From Saururus chinensis (taxonomy: Eukaryota; Streptophyta; Magnoliopsida; Piperales; Saururaceae): a stretch of DNA of 64,000 bases. This document shows, one piece after another, positions 48,141-61,495 of this stretch. The stretch's first letter is position 1, and the number at the start of each line of letters is the position of its first letter. The stretch is taken from positions 35,271,753 through 35,335,752 of the forward strand of contig CP141149.1 in the NCBI GenBank assembly GCA_035235625.1. The letters run 5' to 3'. The notes under the pieces are model-generated. The model was not told the origin of the DNA, made no database searches, and saw only the letters and a program-made list of their open reading frames with translations. Position numbers and translations under genes: made by a program.

Positions 48141-49984
48141 AATTGCCACCTTGGATGTGTGAGTTCCCATGTAAAAATGTTGTGAGAAAAAAAAGCATTT
48201 TCCATTGTTGAGGGTTCCCTTCAAACACGGTGTCAGTTATCCCCTTTCTCTAGAACTAGGGAGATAGCACGAATGACAACCAACACTTCAATCACCCTTA
48301 TTCCACGCAACTAAAGGTTTTAATGTCCCCTAAAAAGAAGGCCCCATGGAAATTTATTTTGATAACTCCAAAGAATACTATTTAGAGGAGAAAAGGTATA
48401 CTTGTTTCCTTTAGAAAAGAGGCTCTAATGAGACCAAAAGGCAAACTCTTCAGTTAAGGAATAGATCGAACCAGGGGGTTCCCAAGAGATGAGGAACTTT
48501 GATTTGCTTGTTGGTGCACTTGGTGTTTGGTGTGGTCTAGAATTGAAGAAGATTTGGTATCTTAGAATGCTAGTCTGTTTAAACTTGGATTTGCTTATGG
48601 GAGTCACGTTCAAGACGGAGCTAGTTAGTGATAATATGGTTGGGTTGTTGTTGGGTTTTCTTTGGAGCATCATGTCTTCGAAGATTGTTTTGATCTTGTT
48701 TGCTTGGCTAGGAGTGTTAGGACTAGTTCATGTTAGTGCTTTATTGGCGTCTTAGCACTTGAATTTGTTACTCAAATTGCTCTTGTTCTTGGTTTGGCTT
48801 GGTGGATTTTATGCCAAGGTGCAGATCAACTCGTTGCTGCTAGGTGGTTGGTTTTATAGCTTGAAATATCGCCAAGTTGGAGGTTGTTGGAATGATTCTA
48901 GGTTTTGTGCAATCAAATGCAATGACCAATCAATTGTAGTTTGTGGATAACTTGTACCTGTTCGTCCAGACTAAAGCAATCAATCAACGTTCCCCACAAT
49001 CAATCACACAGGTAAGACTCAATTTTTTTTTGCAAAAACTAGGTTTAGGGTTTTTGGGGTAAATTCACGGAGGCTTTTCCCGATAGACTTTGTGTAACAC
49101 CTTGTTCTTTAGTAAGGTCTAAAGTAAAAGGCTAAGTTTAATATTTAAATTTTGAAGAAAGGTTTTGACAAATTAAATAGTAAAACTTCACTAAGTACTT
49201 AGAGCTTAAAGAAACAAGTGTACCAAGCTTAAGAACGTGTGAATAAGATGCTGCTGAAATCATAGGTTACGACCTCAGGAAATGTGTCATAATGCTAAGA
49301 ACGCGTGAATCAAAGTTATAGAACAAAAAGTATAATCGTTTGAAGTTTAAAATTTGAATTCAACTTAAAAAAAGAATAAATTATATTTTATTGAAGGATG
49401 ACATCAATTGAAGCTAGCGCTACATGGCACATCAACGTGCATGATGATAGATGTGTGCCACACCTCTCACACAGTGTGTAGACATACTCCTATAATGGGG
49501 GGGTTTTTCATTTGAAAACAGATCCACTTTTGCCTCTTTTTGACCCTTTACCCGTCGCTCAAATCTTTCTTGTTGTGAGACCATTTTAAGCCCATTTGAG
49601 CCCATTCAAAAAGCAGTCCTAGCGAATTCAATAGGGCTCTGTGCAATAGGAGGGTCAATTTTGTGAAATTAATAATTTTGAGAAGAGAAAGTTCTAGGAA
49701 AAAGGGAAACTATATCCACTACCTCCAAATCCTCAAGGGGAAAAGTCTTAGAAAAAAAAGAGATTCTATCAACCGTCTCAAAAAATCTCATGAGAGTAAG
49801 GGTAAATAACTTTATGGATTTTATAGTTGCTTATTAATTTGAATGTGTGTTTAAAATATGTACTTTCCTTTAGTCCAGTTGACTTATACTGCCTCCGTCC
49901 TATATTAATAGCTTCATTTCTCATTTCTATAATTTTTATCATATGATAAGTCTCACGTAAGTATAATCATAATAAAACTCCTCA
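48141..49984. other. Intergenic DNA, nothing recognised
   Basis: Open frames (for example 48489-48755) show no known domain. A single Stowaway-type end (CTGCCTCCGTCCTATATTAA) lies at about 49891-49911 without a partner. Confidence 0.4.
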
Positions 49985-50389
49985 TTACTTTCTGCGCATT
50001 TGCATTAGAATGTGCACTATTGCCATGTATCCAGGCCTTAGACAAGAGATGCCCTCATCATCGAGCTCAATCGCCTTCATATAGTGTTGAATTGCACTCT
50101 CGAATTCCTTCTTCTTATATGCAACGTTTCTCGCTTCCTTCTCCATCTGCGCTGCCGCCTTGCACTCCTTCGCCTCCTTCTTCTCCTTCGGGATCTCCAT
50201 CACCTCCGATTCTGGATTCGTCTTGGGCTTCTTCGCCAGCTCGGTCGACTTCTCAGCCTCCATCATCAAAACACCCTCCTCTCCAATGCTATGGCTATTT
50301 CCATGAGCTGCTTTGCTGAGAACAACCCCAAGCTGCCAAAAGACAAGAACACCATGCTCTTCGGTGGCTACAAGTTGAGCCACTTTAGG
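49985..50389 (-). pseudogene. HOP/STI1 co-chaperone gene fragment
   Basis: The minus strand reads PKVAQLVATEEHG ... MEIPKEKKEAKECKAAAQ, then AYKKKEFESAIQHYMKAIEL, matching the linker and the start of the TPR2A domain of Hsp70-Hsp90 organising protein (STI1). It has no exon upstream: its first codon abuts an LTR boundary at 50390. It ends early (ISCLRPGYMAIVHILMQMRRK) where intact proteins continue through more TPR units. Therefore a truncated copy, not a working gene. Confidence 0.75.
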
Positions 50390-51327
50390 TAGTCATGGCC
50401 CCGGCACCCGCCAACCCAAGCCGAACCAAGTCCAAGGGAGGGTTGGTGCACGCGGCGCGACGAAGTAGTATTTGATGCAGAAGACAATCCCTCATACGGG
50501 TAATTTGTAATGAAGTAGCGCACCATAAACTTTGTAGAAGAGAAAACAAGGAAGATAAAGAACCTCAAATAAGAATTAGTCTACATAATACCCACATACT
50601 TAGTCCACTTAGCCCTCTCATAGTTTAAGTCACATAACTAACATGAGTCTAGGCTGATACTGGCAAGTAAAGTATAAGGCATAGCCAAGATGACATAAAA
50701 TTCAACATAGCAAGCAACATAAATGATCATGGAACACAAGGTCTCTAGACATCCCCTCCTATGCCAGATCATCCACCACCCGCTCCTTATAAAAGAAATC
50801 TTGACCACCTACATGTCACACCGTGCAGCCTCAAAACAAAAATACACAAGAAAGAGGGGTGAGCAATATACTTAGCAAGGTTTTTATATTACAGGAAGAA
50901 TTATCCAAACTCATCACAGGTATACCACATAAAGTTCATCACATGCTCACACCTATGCATTTATATCATGACTAACTCTCTATGTGCATCTACTCATGAT
51001 ATCATTAACATATCACTTTCATATAATTCTACATGGCATATCATAATATCATATCATTCACAATCTATTCTCAATGCAACATTCATCCTGTATAAAAGTG
51101 TCTCAAACATGCTATCCTGCATAATATAAAAATCAATCCATACCGACATGTGTAATATAAGCTCCCGCATCTCTACACAATAACCGTGAAATTGAGCACA
51201 ATATCACATACACATGCAACCACAACAAGTAGTGAATGTCATATGCATAGAGAAAACAACCCTGCTTAATTAGCCGAAGCATAAGCAGACTTGCTCACTC
51301 CGAACAATCCCTAATAAGAAGGCCTAA

Positions 51328-54300
51328 TGTAAGGACTCTCATCTTCAACCGGATCATTTTTAATGTTATTTATCGGTTATTATGTAGTTTAAGTATTTTT
51401 TAATTAAAGTTGGTAATTTTCGAAAATAAATGGGGTTTCTAAAGGTTTTTAATCAAAACTAACTTCACATTTATGAGTTTTTAGTGATTTTAGGTCAAAT
51501 CTATTTTTTTGGAATTTTTTATGATTTTTCACCAATTTTTTGAAAATTAGGGTTTCATAGAATCCCTTGTGGGCCCCACCAATGAAATTAAGGTTTTTGG
51601 TCTAAAATGCCTCAAACGTCAATGGAAGACACTATAAAAAATTTTAAAATTTTTTTGGACTTAATTTTAAGTTAAAATTTCTAATTTTAGTTAAAAATTT
51701 TATTTCTACCCCACATTTCAATTAGGTATAGGTCAACCCCTCCTATAAAAAGAAAGGGGTTGTGTCATTTCCAAATTTAGAATAGGTTTAACTATGAGAT
51801 TTGGAGCATAATCCTCACTTCGGCCCCAAAATGAAACGATTAGAGGTGAGTTTAACCTAATATTTGCTTAATCTTTAGGGTTTTCTTAAACTCTTCTTAA
51901 TTTTGACTTCCCTTATTGTTTCAATCGGTTTTGAAAGCATAAAATCACTATTTTACTTATCCTTTCCAAACCCTAATCTTCAAATTTTCGTTTTTAAGCT
52001 TCCAAAGTTCTAGATCTAGGGTTTACTTTTGATTTTTGAAACTAAATTGAGTTTAGATATGTATTAACTTAAAAATCATGTTTTTGGAAGGTGTTGGAGG
52101 TGGTTGAAGGTTTAATCCAACCCAAATCTAGAAGGAGAGGTAATGGGTCTTTCAAATCTCAGCTTTGTGGTGGTAAAAATCTCGATTTTATGATTTTATT
52201 TGAATGGGTTTTGCTTAATTAGAGCTCTAATGGTAGGTTTAATAAATGTTAATCTCTTACTTCGATTTATTAGGGTTTTTCTTAGAATGGGTTAAATTAG
52301 TGTTTTGGAAGGTTTGATGGGATTTTGATAGTGTATTAAGCCATGGATGAAGGTTTTAAGGTGCTTTCATGGTGTCCCGGTTTTGATTTTTGAAATGGAG
52401 AAGAAGGTCTCGATCTGCCTTGTTGGCGATCGATCGGGCCAATCAATTGGGCTGATCGACTAGCCTGTCAGGCCGATCGATCGGCTATACAACAGTTCGG
52501 CTATTTTTGAAAATTTAAGTTCATTTTGATGTTTTCCCTCAAATTGATGTTTCCAATGTTTATGGAAAGTGTTTTATGTTGTAATGAAGCTTCTGGAAGG
52601 GTGTGAAATTGATGATGGAGATTTATGAAGTATGCTTAAGTATTTGTTATGTGGTAGAATATGTTGGTAGTTATAGATGTTAACATTGAATTACCTTGAT
52701 TCTTGGAATATTGGAATTCTTATTATTAGAGTATGTTTCCAGCAAGGACATTACATTGTAAATGCTAAGATATGTTATCTTATGATGGGATCGGATTATT
52801 AGTAATGAATGTTATCATGTTATAACTTCATGTGTAAAAAATCATGCTTGTAGGAGTTGAGCATTTGGTTTCACATGGATAAATTTAAGCTTTATGGTAG
52901 ATTTAATTTTAATTTCAGTTGGAAGTCATTGTTTTGAATGTGTTTAAGCATGCACATATTGCCTCATGAGTTTATGTCAAGGCATTTGTCATATGCTTAG
53001 AATATGTATGAACACACTCGTATAGGGAATGTACTATAAAATTGTAATTAGTTATGATGTGATTATGATGCATGAAGGGACTGATGGGAGCACGTTTCAT
53101 GTGTTGGAACCCATGTAGACTTTTGCTCACAGATGTATCATGATATCATGCATCATGTATCGGACTTAATGAATGAGGTTTTACCATTGTTTAACTAGAA
53201 TTGATCAATTGTATGCAATGATTGAGATTGCTTGCCAGATTAATCGGTCGATGAAATTAATCGGAACTTGGTTGGTCCTAAAGGACATGTTTTCGATTTA
53301 AGTTCCTGTGTGGAACATGTATACTCCCCGGGTTTAGTCTAGTTAAATTAAGTTATGTGAGGACGAGTTGTATACTTGTCTTGTGGATGAGATTATTGAG
53401 ATTGTCATTTGGACCTTAAGAATCCAGAGTGGTACGTCTTCGTGCACCGACTACCACGTGTTCTAGGGTTCCTTGTGTGGGAATTTAGGCTCTCCCCCAC
53501 CGCAGGAGATGTCCCAGGGCGAACACACCTGCTCGAGGTTCTCTTTGTGAGATTCAAACTTTACTGTGTGTACTGTTTAGGCGAGCAGAAATAGGGGCTG
53601 ACCACCCCGACCTCTTATACTTCCTGTGTGGAAGATGGACTACGTCCCACCTTCGTGGCCTTGATTGTGTCCCGTTTGTGTGGCAACACTTGTATTTACT
53701 CCTTTATGGAGGCATTCACCATTTGTGTTGATGCGTGTATTATGAATGCTATGTATGATTGTGTATCATGTGTTTGACACATTTATCGTGCAGGGTGAAT
53801 GAGGATGTGATAAGAATGCATAATCTAAAATTGTGTGATTGAGACACTATTATGCAGGTTTATGCGATATAAATGCATGATCAGAAAGTGTGTGAATGAT
53901 ACACTATTATACAGGTTTATGTGATATGAATGCATGATCTGAAATCATGTGAATGAGACACTATTATGCAGGTTTATGTGATATGGTTGCATGATCAAAA
54001 AGTGTGTGAATGACATTTCTTATGTGATTCATAGGATTATCATGCTTGAATTGAGTTGTGAACTATTGCATATACAAGATGAATGTGAGGTTATAACTTG
54101 AATATTTATGACTTGATTTGATAGGTATGTCATATGCATGCTAGCTCTTATGTTTATGAATAAATAAGGGTTTAGCAAGGAAATGATTAGAAAATGGTGT
54201 ATTTGTCCATTACTGATCTGAATTGCTATTTTGTTATGTCATTATGTTTTTATGATTATTTCCGTTGTATTTAAACCATTATTGAGTTTTTATACACACC

Positions 54301-54730
54301 TCACTTTTCTTGTTTTGTCTTGAGGCTACATAGCACAATATGTAGTTGGACATGATCCTCTATATGAGCAACGATCAAGGAGAGCTTGGGATTAGGCGTG
54401 GAGGCCTCTAAACTTTGCGTGTTTTTTTAATTATTTTATTATGATGTTAGAACACCTTATGATGTGGTTCTTGTTTTAGACTTATGATATATTATGTCTT
54501 TAGATTTGTTTAAGACCTTATTTTGAGCTAAGTGTGTTGGCTCTGGATTATTAGTATGTGGGCTTAAGACTTTTAGATTAATTTAGAGTTAAAGTCCTCT
54601 TTTGTACTATTCATTTACTCTTGCTCAAAGTAGTGCATAGGTAAGATCCATAACGGGAAAAGTACCCCCTGTTAAGTTGGTAGACACGGACAAACTAGCC
54701 TGGATTCTCAGGGTCCGGATAATCTCAACA
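51328..54730 (+). mobile_element. Long LTR in forward orientation, nested
   Basis: About 3.4 kb beginning TGTAAGGACTCTCATCTTCA and ending GGATAATCTCAACA (TGT...ACA). It shares with the copy at 58507 the GTGGGCCCCACC block, a GATCGATCGG-rich stretch (52427-52490), the CCACGTGTTCTAGGGTTC block (53453) and TTACTCTTGCTCAAAG (54620). It interrupts the reverse LTR. A 5-bp duplication is not evident (CCTAA against ATTTA), so it is old or was altered. Confidence 0.8.
53830..54010 (+). repeat. Minisatellite inside the forward LTR, about 57-bp unit
   Basis: Three to four imperfect copies of a unit containing GACACTATTATGCAGGTTTA and GATATGAATGCATGATC. Confidence 0.75.
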
Positions 54731-56839
54731 ATTTAACTCCTTATAGCATTGCTGCTCTTCTTAAACCGGGGAAGAAAACCCGTCCTCAAAGAGATGTAAA
54801 ACCCCGCCCATTGGACATAAAACCTCATCCTTTCATATGTAAAACCGAATCGATAAGCCTCCGATTGATTAATCTGACAATCAGTATCATCCAATTGCAT
54901 CCAATCAATCAACCACGACTAATCACGATAACTCTAATTCATAAACCCTTTTCATGATGCATGCAACATGATACATACATGAATAACGTTACATGTATCC
55001 TAATACAAGAGACATGCTCTAATCAGTCCATATGTGCATCATTCCTAATCCATTTGTGTCAAATAATCATCACAATTAACTTCACAAGTGTGTACATAGT
55101 AATAGTGTTCAATTCTAATCAAAGACATATGCAACATGAACAACCCATCATTATACTACACGCATGCCTTCATGATTTTATCATGGTTCCCTCTTACTTA
55201 AATCATGAATAAAATACGGTAAAAACCTCAAAAAATACATGTCCAAGCTAATTATAACTTCATGGTAGACTTAGGTAAGCATAATCATCACTACACTTAA
55301 GCTAGACATAGAAATATAGTTCACCAATAATTAGCACAACATGTGTAAATGTACATGCCCATCCTCATAATTAAACTTACTAAAATCATAAATAACACAT
55401 GGAGAATCATCAATCATGAATTTAGGATAAGGAGAATATCATATTAAAATCTAACAATATGGAACTTAGTTCATGCTTGAACTACATCATAGCTTTTAAG
55501 TTAGTATTCATGTATTGACAGTAACATTATAAGTAAACATAACTCAAAATAAGCATAAGGAATGAGATATATAAAAAGCGAAACAAGAAATGGATGAAGT
55601 AGTCAAAAAGGCAAATTTATCGTTTGTCTGTTTGATTGGCTAGATGGTCGTTCGCATGCCTGGTCATCCAATTGGCCAGATAGATGTTTGAACGCTAGGT
55701 TGTTAGATCGGTTGTAGGGCCATTCAAACGTCATTCACAATTCAAAATTGGTTCGTCTTCAACCTTGCGAACCCAAAATAAAAAATACACAATCGACAAG
55801 AAAATCTCAATATCACTTTCAAACCTCACAATATTGAAATACAAGCTTAAGACATGATAGATCTATTCATTTCTAAATTAAATCAAAAGAAAATCACTAA
55901 AAAAAGCATGTTTTATTTAACCCACTATTAAAGCACAATCATAAGCAAAACTCACATAAACCATTCCTAACCACAAATCCGAAATATAAATCCATTTAAA
56001 AAGAAAAACCCTTACCTTCAGTGAGCTTTTCGTCCAAAATCGAAGCTTTAATCTTCACAAATCCCTACCCAAACTTAAGGTTTACCTAATACCTCATTAA
56101 ATTCGAATATTAAGCTTAAACCACTTTGAACACATATAGATCTAGGGTTTTCTTCACTTAAAAACAAACATTCCTACTCTAGGGTTTGAAATAGGGATTA
56201 AAAACAACAACTTTAGTTGGGTAAAACAAGAATCAATTTTGGAAAAAGATGGGATTAAGAAAGATTAAGGAAAATCTAAAAGATTAATAAAAAATCAAGG
56301 CTTAAACATACCTAAATCAATTTTCCTTCTTTGGTATGGAGATTTGGGCTTCTCAACCTCCCAAATCTCAGCTTCTCAACCTCCCAAATCTCAGCCCTTT
56401 TCTAATTAGGAATGGGGATGAGATTTTCTATTTATATTAAGTCATTTACGGTATACATATTAAAAGTTGGGGTACAAATAAAATTTGATACTATAAATAG
56501 GTAATTTTGCTCATTTTAGGTCTAAAACGAATTTTAAAATTTTTAAAAAAATTAATCATGAAATAAATGGAGTTTAGGGTCTCATGGGACCTTTGCCCCA
56601 AAATGCGAACATGGGGCCCACGGTGGACCCGTGCCCTAAAGTTATGAAAAAATCTTTAAAATAGGATAAATTAAGTTTAGCATAAAACTTATAAAAATGA
56701 AGAAAAACCTTATTAATACCGTCATTATCCATCATTAACCCCAAAACAAGACAAACCAGACAGTTAAAATAAAACCACACAATAATAACATAATTAAATC
56801 AAAATAAACTGAGTTAGGGTTAGGGATAGAGATCCTATA

Positions 56840-57053
56840 GGCCAGGTGGTAGAAGAAGTCTAGGATGACGTCGTGGACGGGTGATCCGGTGGAGATGGAG
56901 CTGAGGGCATTGAAGAGGAGTGGGTTGTTGAGGTGGGCGAGGCAGAAGAAGAAAGCTTTGTGGTGGTGGGATGTGGATCTTTCGAGAGGGAGGGAGATCG
57001 CTGGCAAGCGATGGAAAGTAATGGATGGGTAGGCGGCAGAGATACGGCGGATC
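56840..57053 (-). pseudogene. UDP-glycosyltransferase fragment
   Basis: The minus strand encodes AAYPSITFHRLPAISLPL, then HHHKAFFFCLAHLNNPLLFN and VHDVILDFF, matching the N-terminal acceptor domain of plant family-1 UGTs of the UGT88/UGT72 type. The reading ends at the LTR border at 56839. No PSPG box is present. A fragment only. Confidence 0.6.
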
Positions 57054-58485
57054 TAAGCAGCCATTTTGATGGTGTTGAAAGGCGGCTCATCACCGTATCA
57101 CTTATAGACCGGAGCGCTCAAGGATCTTGTGCTGGGAATGGGGGCGGGCACGTTGAAGCTGCTAGAGAGGCGGGAGTGGTCTATGAAATTGTGGTGTAGG
57201 GCACAGATAGACGGTGTCCAAGGCAGTAGCAAGCGTAGTTGATGAGGTAGATAGGGTGAGGTGGGTGAGGACATAGACGGTGGACCTAAAGATGAGGACG
57301 GTGGACCTAAAGGTGAGGACGGCGAAGCAGAAGAGGACGCTGACGAGGTTGTACCAGAGGTGGAGACAAAGGAGGCAAAGCTCGTTAGGGCCAGTGCGGC
57401 CCTAATCCCAGTCTACATACCCAAGCATCCCTTTTATATACTCCATCTCCTACTTTACCCCCATCACTCCGATTTCCCTGCTATTATCACTGGTGGGTGG
57501 ACACTGTACACTACAGTAATAAGCATTGAATCCCATGGAGGCGCCTCTACTGAATGGCGGGCACACTGGCCAAGACTCCTCCGGTGACTATAGGCCAGTG
57601 ACAGGCTTAGCAGACACTTGGAGGGTCTTTAATGAGGAGTCGCGCAACTCTGGGCCATTGTCGTGCCCATCACCCTGAACATCCTCTGCATTTATGGCCT
57701 CAACTCTACGACGCAGATTTTCGTTGATCACGTTAGCATGTTAGATCTTTTCGACTGGATTATATGTCGTCTTTACCTTCAGCTTTGGATTCCTGGTTAG
57801 TCCTCTCACTCTGCCTTTTGCACCATAGCGTTTCTCTTTTGCATGTTAGACAATGGCGACCATAGAACTAGATAGAATTTGTTTTGATTCACTGTGTTCT
57901 CAATGACATTTGTGTTCTTTTTTTTTCTTATGAGAAAACGCCATGACTCGTCATTGATTACTAAGTTTTCTCCATGAGGATCATGGCCATGAGCAGGATG
58001 AGGAGGAGCATGAGGAGGTGGGTGATGAGGTAGTGGTATCCCAACTTCATGAGCTGGGTGATGAAACACTAACAGAACGACGCCAAAAGGAGTAGATAAA
58101 TTTTTTTCCAAAGTGAGAGGAATCATAGTGCTTTTGAGGTTTAAATTAAGTCAAATGGAGCAATTAATATAGAACATGATTTTCTTCTAGTAGAGCTATT
58201 AACATAGGATGAAGGGAGTATATATTTAAAATTATGCATGAATGCATGATTTTAAAAGCACTCTAAATGGCTTGTGAACATTTGACGCATTTTTTTTTAT
58301 CTATTTTAGGTCTTGGGCTCTCCATGATTTGGGTCGTTAGACTCTGTGTTTTATCTAGGCCTTCAGACTCCATGTATTTGGACCTTTGGATTTGAATGGT
58401 AGCTCTTGACAAACCAGGAACTATTGGAGTTATAACTCATAGATACGATGTTCTGAACGTCCTAGGGGTTGCCACTAGGGCTACA
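57054..58485. other. Gene-scrap region with a MITE end
   Basis: Contains the transporter fragment listed separately and a degenerate repeat at 57280-57330 (GGTGGACCTAAAG.TGAGGAC twice). A worn Stowaway-like piece fits 58155-58222. The open frame 57261-57587 has no known domain. Confidence 0.4.
57604..57745 (+). pseudogene. MATE (DETOXIFICATION) transporter fragment
   Basis: Reads GLADTWRVFNEESR, then after a one-base frame change LWAIVVPITLNILCIYGLNS and TTQIFVDHV. This is the start of the first membrane helix of plant MATE efflux proteins. Nothing further of the transporter follows. Confidence 0.7.
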
Positions 58486-60480
58486 TGTTAGGGTAGTTAG
58501 TATTTTTGTAAGGACCCTCATCTTTGAACCGGTTTTGGTTTTCTTTAATTATGGGTTATCGTGAGATTTACGCGTTTTCTGATCTTATCCGGTGATTTCG
58601 TAAATAAATAGTGTTTGTGATAGTTTTAACCAAAATTAACTTCAATATTAGTGGTTTTGAGTGATTTTAAACCAAATGTGAATTTTTGAGATTTTTTCGG
58701 AATTTTTACTATTTTCCCAAAAATTAGGGTTTTGGCGGGACCCCTGTGGGCCCCACCGTTGAAAAATTATTTTTGTGTCAAATGAACCTAGACATATATT
58801 TAAGGTCCCACAAAAATTTTCAGAATTTTATTAGGCTTAAATTGTGCTTAAATTTGCAAAATACCCACTTTTAGCCTACTTTTCATATTTACACCCCAAA
58901 ACTTACCTATGCCTACCCCAACCCTTACTATAAAAGGGCAAACCTGAGCCATTTCCATTTTTGGGAATAGGCTAAGGAAGGAGGGCTGGCCTAATCCCCA
59001 CTTAGGCCCGAATTAGAAGCCGATTAAGGTAAGCTTGCTCTAATTAAGCACTAATCCATGGCTTTTCTCTTAATTTCTTCCAAATCTACCATTTTCCCTT
59101 TGATTTAATTCGTTTTTGACCATCAAAAGCTACTGATTTGTGTTTTATTACCAACAAGCCCTAGATCTAAGGTTTAATTAGGGATTTCTTGGGTAAATCG
59201 ATTTCTATTAGAGTTTAATTCAAACTCATTGTGTTTTCAAGGATTTCAAGAAGGGTGACTCTTCAATCCGAGCTTAATCAAGTGCTGAGGTAATGGGTCT
59301 TCGAAATCTCTATTTATCCATTGTAAAACTCTTCATTTTTGGCTTAATTTGAAATAGTTTGCTTGATTTAGTGTGTTAATGGTAAGATTAGAAAATGAAA
59401 TTATTTAATCCCGATTTCTTAGGGTTTTGCATTATTATGGTTTGGTTTGATATTCTGGAAGTCAAGGAGGACTTTTGATGATGATTAGGGTGTTAGATGT
59501 GGATTTGAAGTGTTACCTATGGTGTTTCGGTTTGGATTTGCGAAAGGAAGAAGATGACTGTTCTGCCGTGTTGGCGATCGATCGGCCTTGCAGGGCGATC
59601 GATTGGCTGAACTGAAAATTTCAGATTTTTGCGTGTAACCGATCGAACGGCATGAAGGGCGATCGATCGGCTACACAGAAAACTGTATGTTGTGTGTATG
59701 ATGCCTATTTTGATGATTCCACTTTAGCTTGCCAATTTTATATGAATGTGGAGTGTTTTAAGCTATGTTAGGCTACTGGAAATGCATGCTATTGAGTTTA
59801 TAGAGTTGAGACATATGCTTAGAGATGGTGGGATGACTTATGTTTTGTGGCATGATGTTGGAATCGTTATCTTGAAATTATGAACGGTTGGTTCCCTTTG
59901 GATAAACATATATTTTCAGTAGGACTACAATCATTGTTGGACTGATTTGTCATGATAAATTGTGATTAATGGTGTGTGAATGTTGGTGATTGCCATGACT
60001 CAATGATGAAATGAGTGATGTTATAGGTGTTTAGCCTTTGTGGTTGAGTTTTGAATTTAACTATGATTTCAACGATTCTTCTACTATGATTTCCGTTGGA
60101 ATTCATATTTAGGTAGAAATTCACATGTGTAGTGTGGTAGTGAGTTGATTTTCAAGCATGTTAATATGCATTATGTGAAAGGCTTCTACTAGTTACACAC
60201 ACACATGTGGGGGGTTAAATGATGATGTTGAAGCTTAATATCATGATTATGAATGATGCATTAGGGGCTGGTGAGAGCACTTATCATGATTAGGATTCAT
60301 GTATGCTTTGTCCACGCATGTACCATGCTGCACGCATCATGAAAATGGATTTCCAATTGAGGTTTCATCGTGATTAATCGAATTTGACCGATTGGATGCA
60401 ATGTGATGGAATTGTGTGCCGGATTGATCGGTCGTGGATTAATCGCAAGTTGATTGGTCCGAAAGGACATATTTTGTTTT

Positions 60481-60595
60481 GAAGTTCCTGTGTGGAACGA
60501 TTTGAAGTTCTTGTGTGGGACGATTTGAAGTTCCTGTGTGGAACGATTTGAAGTTCCTGTGTGGAACGATTTGGAGTTCCTGTGTGGAACGAGTG
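60481..60595 (+). repeat. 23-bp tandem repeat in the solo LTR, five units
   Basis: Units GAAGTTCCTGTGTGGAACGA plus TTT, five copies with few changes. The homologous place in the forward LTR near 53300 has only one unit. Confidence 0.9.
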
Positions 60596-61009
60596 CACTC
60601 CCCGGGTTGAGTCTTGTTTAATGGAATGATGTGGGGACGAGTTGTGTACTTGTCTTGCGGATATGTGAGAATGTTATTATGTGTGTCATCTGGACCCTGA
60701 GAATCCAGTGTGGTATGCCGTGTGCACCCCACTACCACGTGTTCTAGGGTTCTCTGTGTGAGAAGTTGGGCTCTTCCCTCCGCAGGAGATGTCCCTGGGC
60801 GAACACCCCTGCTCTAGATTCTCTGTGTGAGAATGGGACATCCTTGGCCAGGATCGTCCAGGGCGAGCAGTATTAGGGATTGACAACCCCGATCTTTCTT
60901 GAATTCTTGTGTAGAATTTTGTACCCTGACACGCCTTCGTGGCCTTGTCTATGCTCCCGTCTGTGTGACGTTAATGTGTGATTACTCCTTGATGGAGGTT
61001 GATTGTGAT

Positions 61010-61495
61010 GACATTATGCATGTGGGAATATGTTAGAGATACATCCATGCATGTTGATTTTGATGTTATGCATGTGGAATATGTATGTTAGAGATACATC
61101 CATGCATGTTGATTTTGATGTTATGCATGTGGAATATGTATGTTAGAGATACATCCATGCAGGTTGTGATGATGTTATGCATGTGGAATATGTATGTTAG
61201 AGATACATCCATGCAGGTTGTGATGATGTTATGCATGTGGAATATGTATGTTAGAGATACATCCATGCAGGTTGTGATGATATTATGCATGTGGAATATG
61301 TATGTTAGAGATACATCCATGCAGGTTGTGATGATATTATGCACGTGGGAATATGTATGTTAGAGATACATCCATGCAGGTTGTGATGATGTTATGCATG
61401 TGGGAATATGTATGTTAGAGATAAATCCATGCGGGATTGGTATGATGTGAATGCATGTGGGAATATGTATGCTAGAGATACATCCATGCAGGTTG
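61010..61495 (+). repeat. 54-bp minisatellite in the solo LTR, about 8-9 units
   Basis: Unit contains TATGCATGTGGAATATGTAT and GAGATACATCCATGCAGGTT. Being 54 bp (18 codons), it keeps frames open on both strands; these frames are not genes. Confidence 0.92.

Larger units (their letters stand above)
50390..56839 (-). mobile_element. Long LTR in reverse orientation, interrupted
   Basis: 50390-51327 plus 54731-56839 (about 3.0 kb together) is the reverse complement of the long LTR type at 58507-62127. Its right-hand LTR end (start of this copy, GGCCCCGGCACCCGCCAACC) aligns with the inverse of the GC-rich end near 62080-62120, and GATAGAGATCCTATA at 56825-56839 aligns with the inverse of TGTAAGGAYYCTCATC. 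No internal protein-coding region is present, so it is probably a solo LTR. No clear target duplication. Confidence 0.75.

Noticed and set aside
48425..48755. Overlapping frames on both strands
   Set aside because: No domain, no flanking exons and no repeat structure to support a gene.
60374..60738. Minus-strand frames with a repeated HRNF-type motif
   Set aside because: Produced by the 23-bp tandem repeat inside the solo LTR.
61066..61363. Repetitive 92-aa frames on both strands
   Set aside because: They are a by-product of the 54-bp minisatellite, whose unit length is a multiple of 3.
60481..61495. Tandem units as a CRISPR array
   Set aside because: Direct tandem repeats without unique spacers, in plant LTR DNA.
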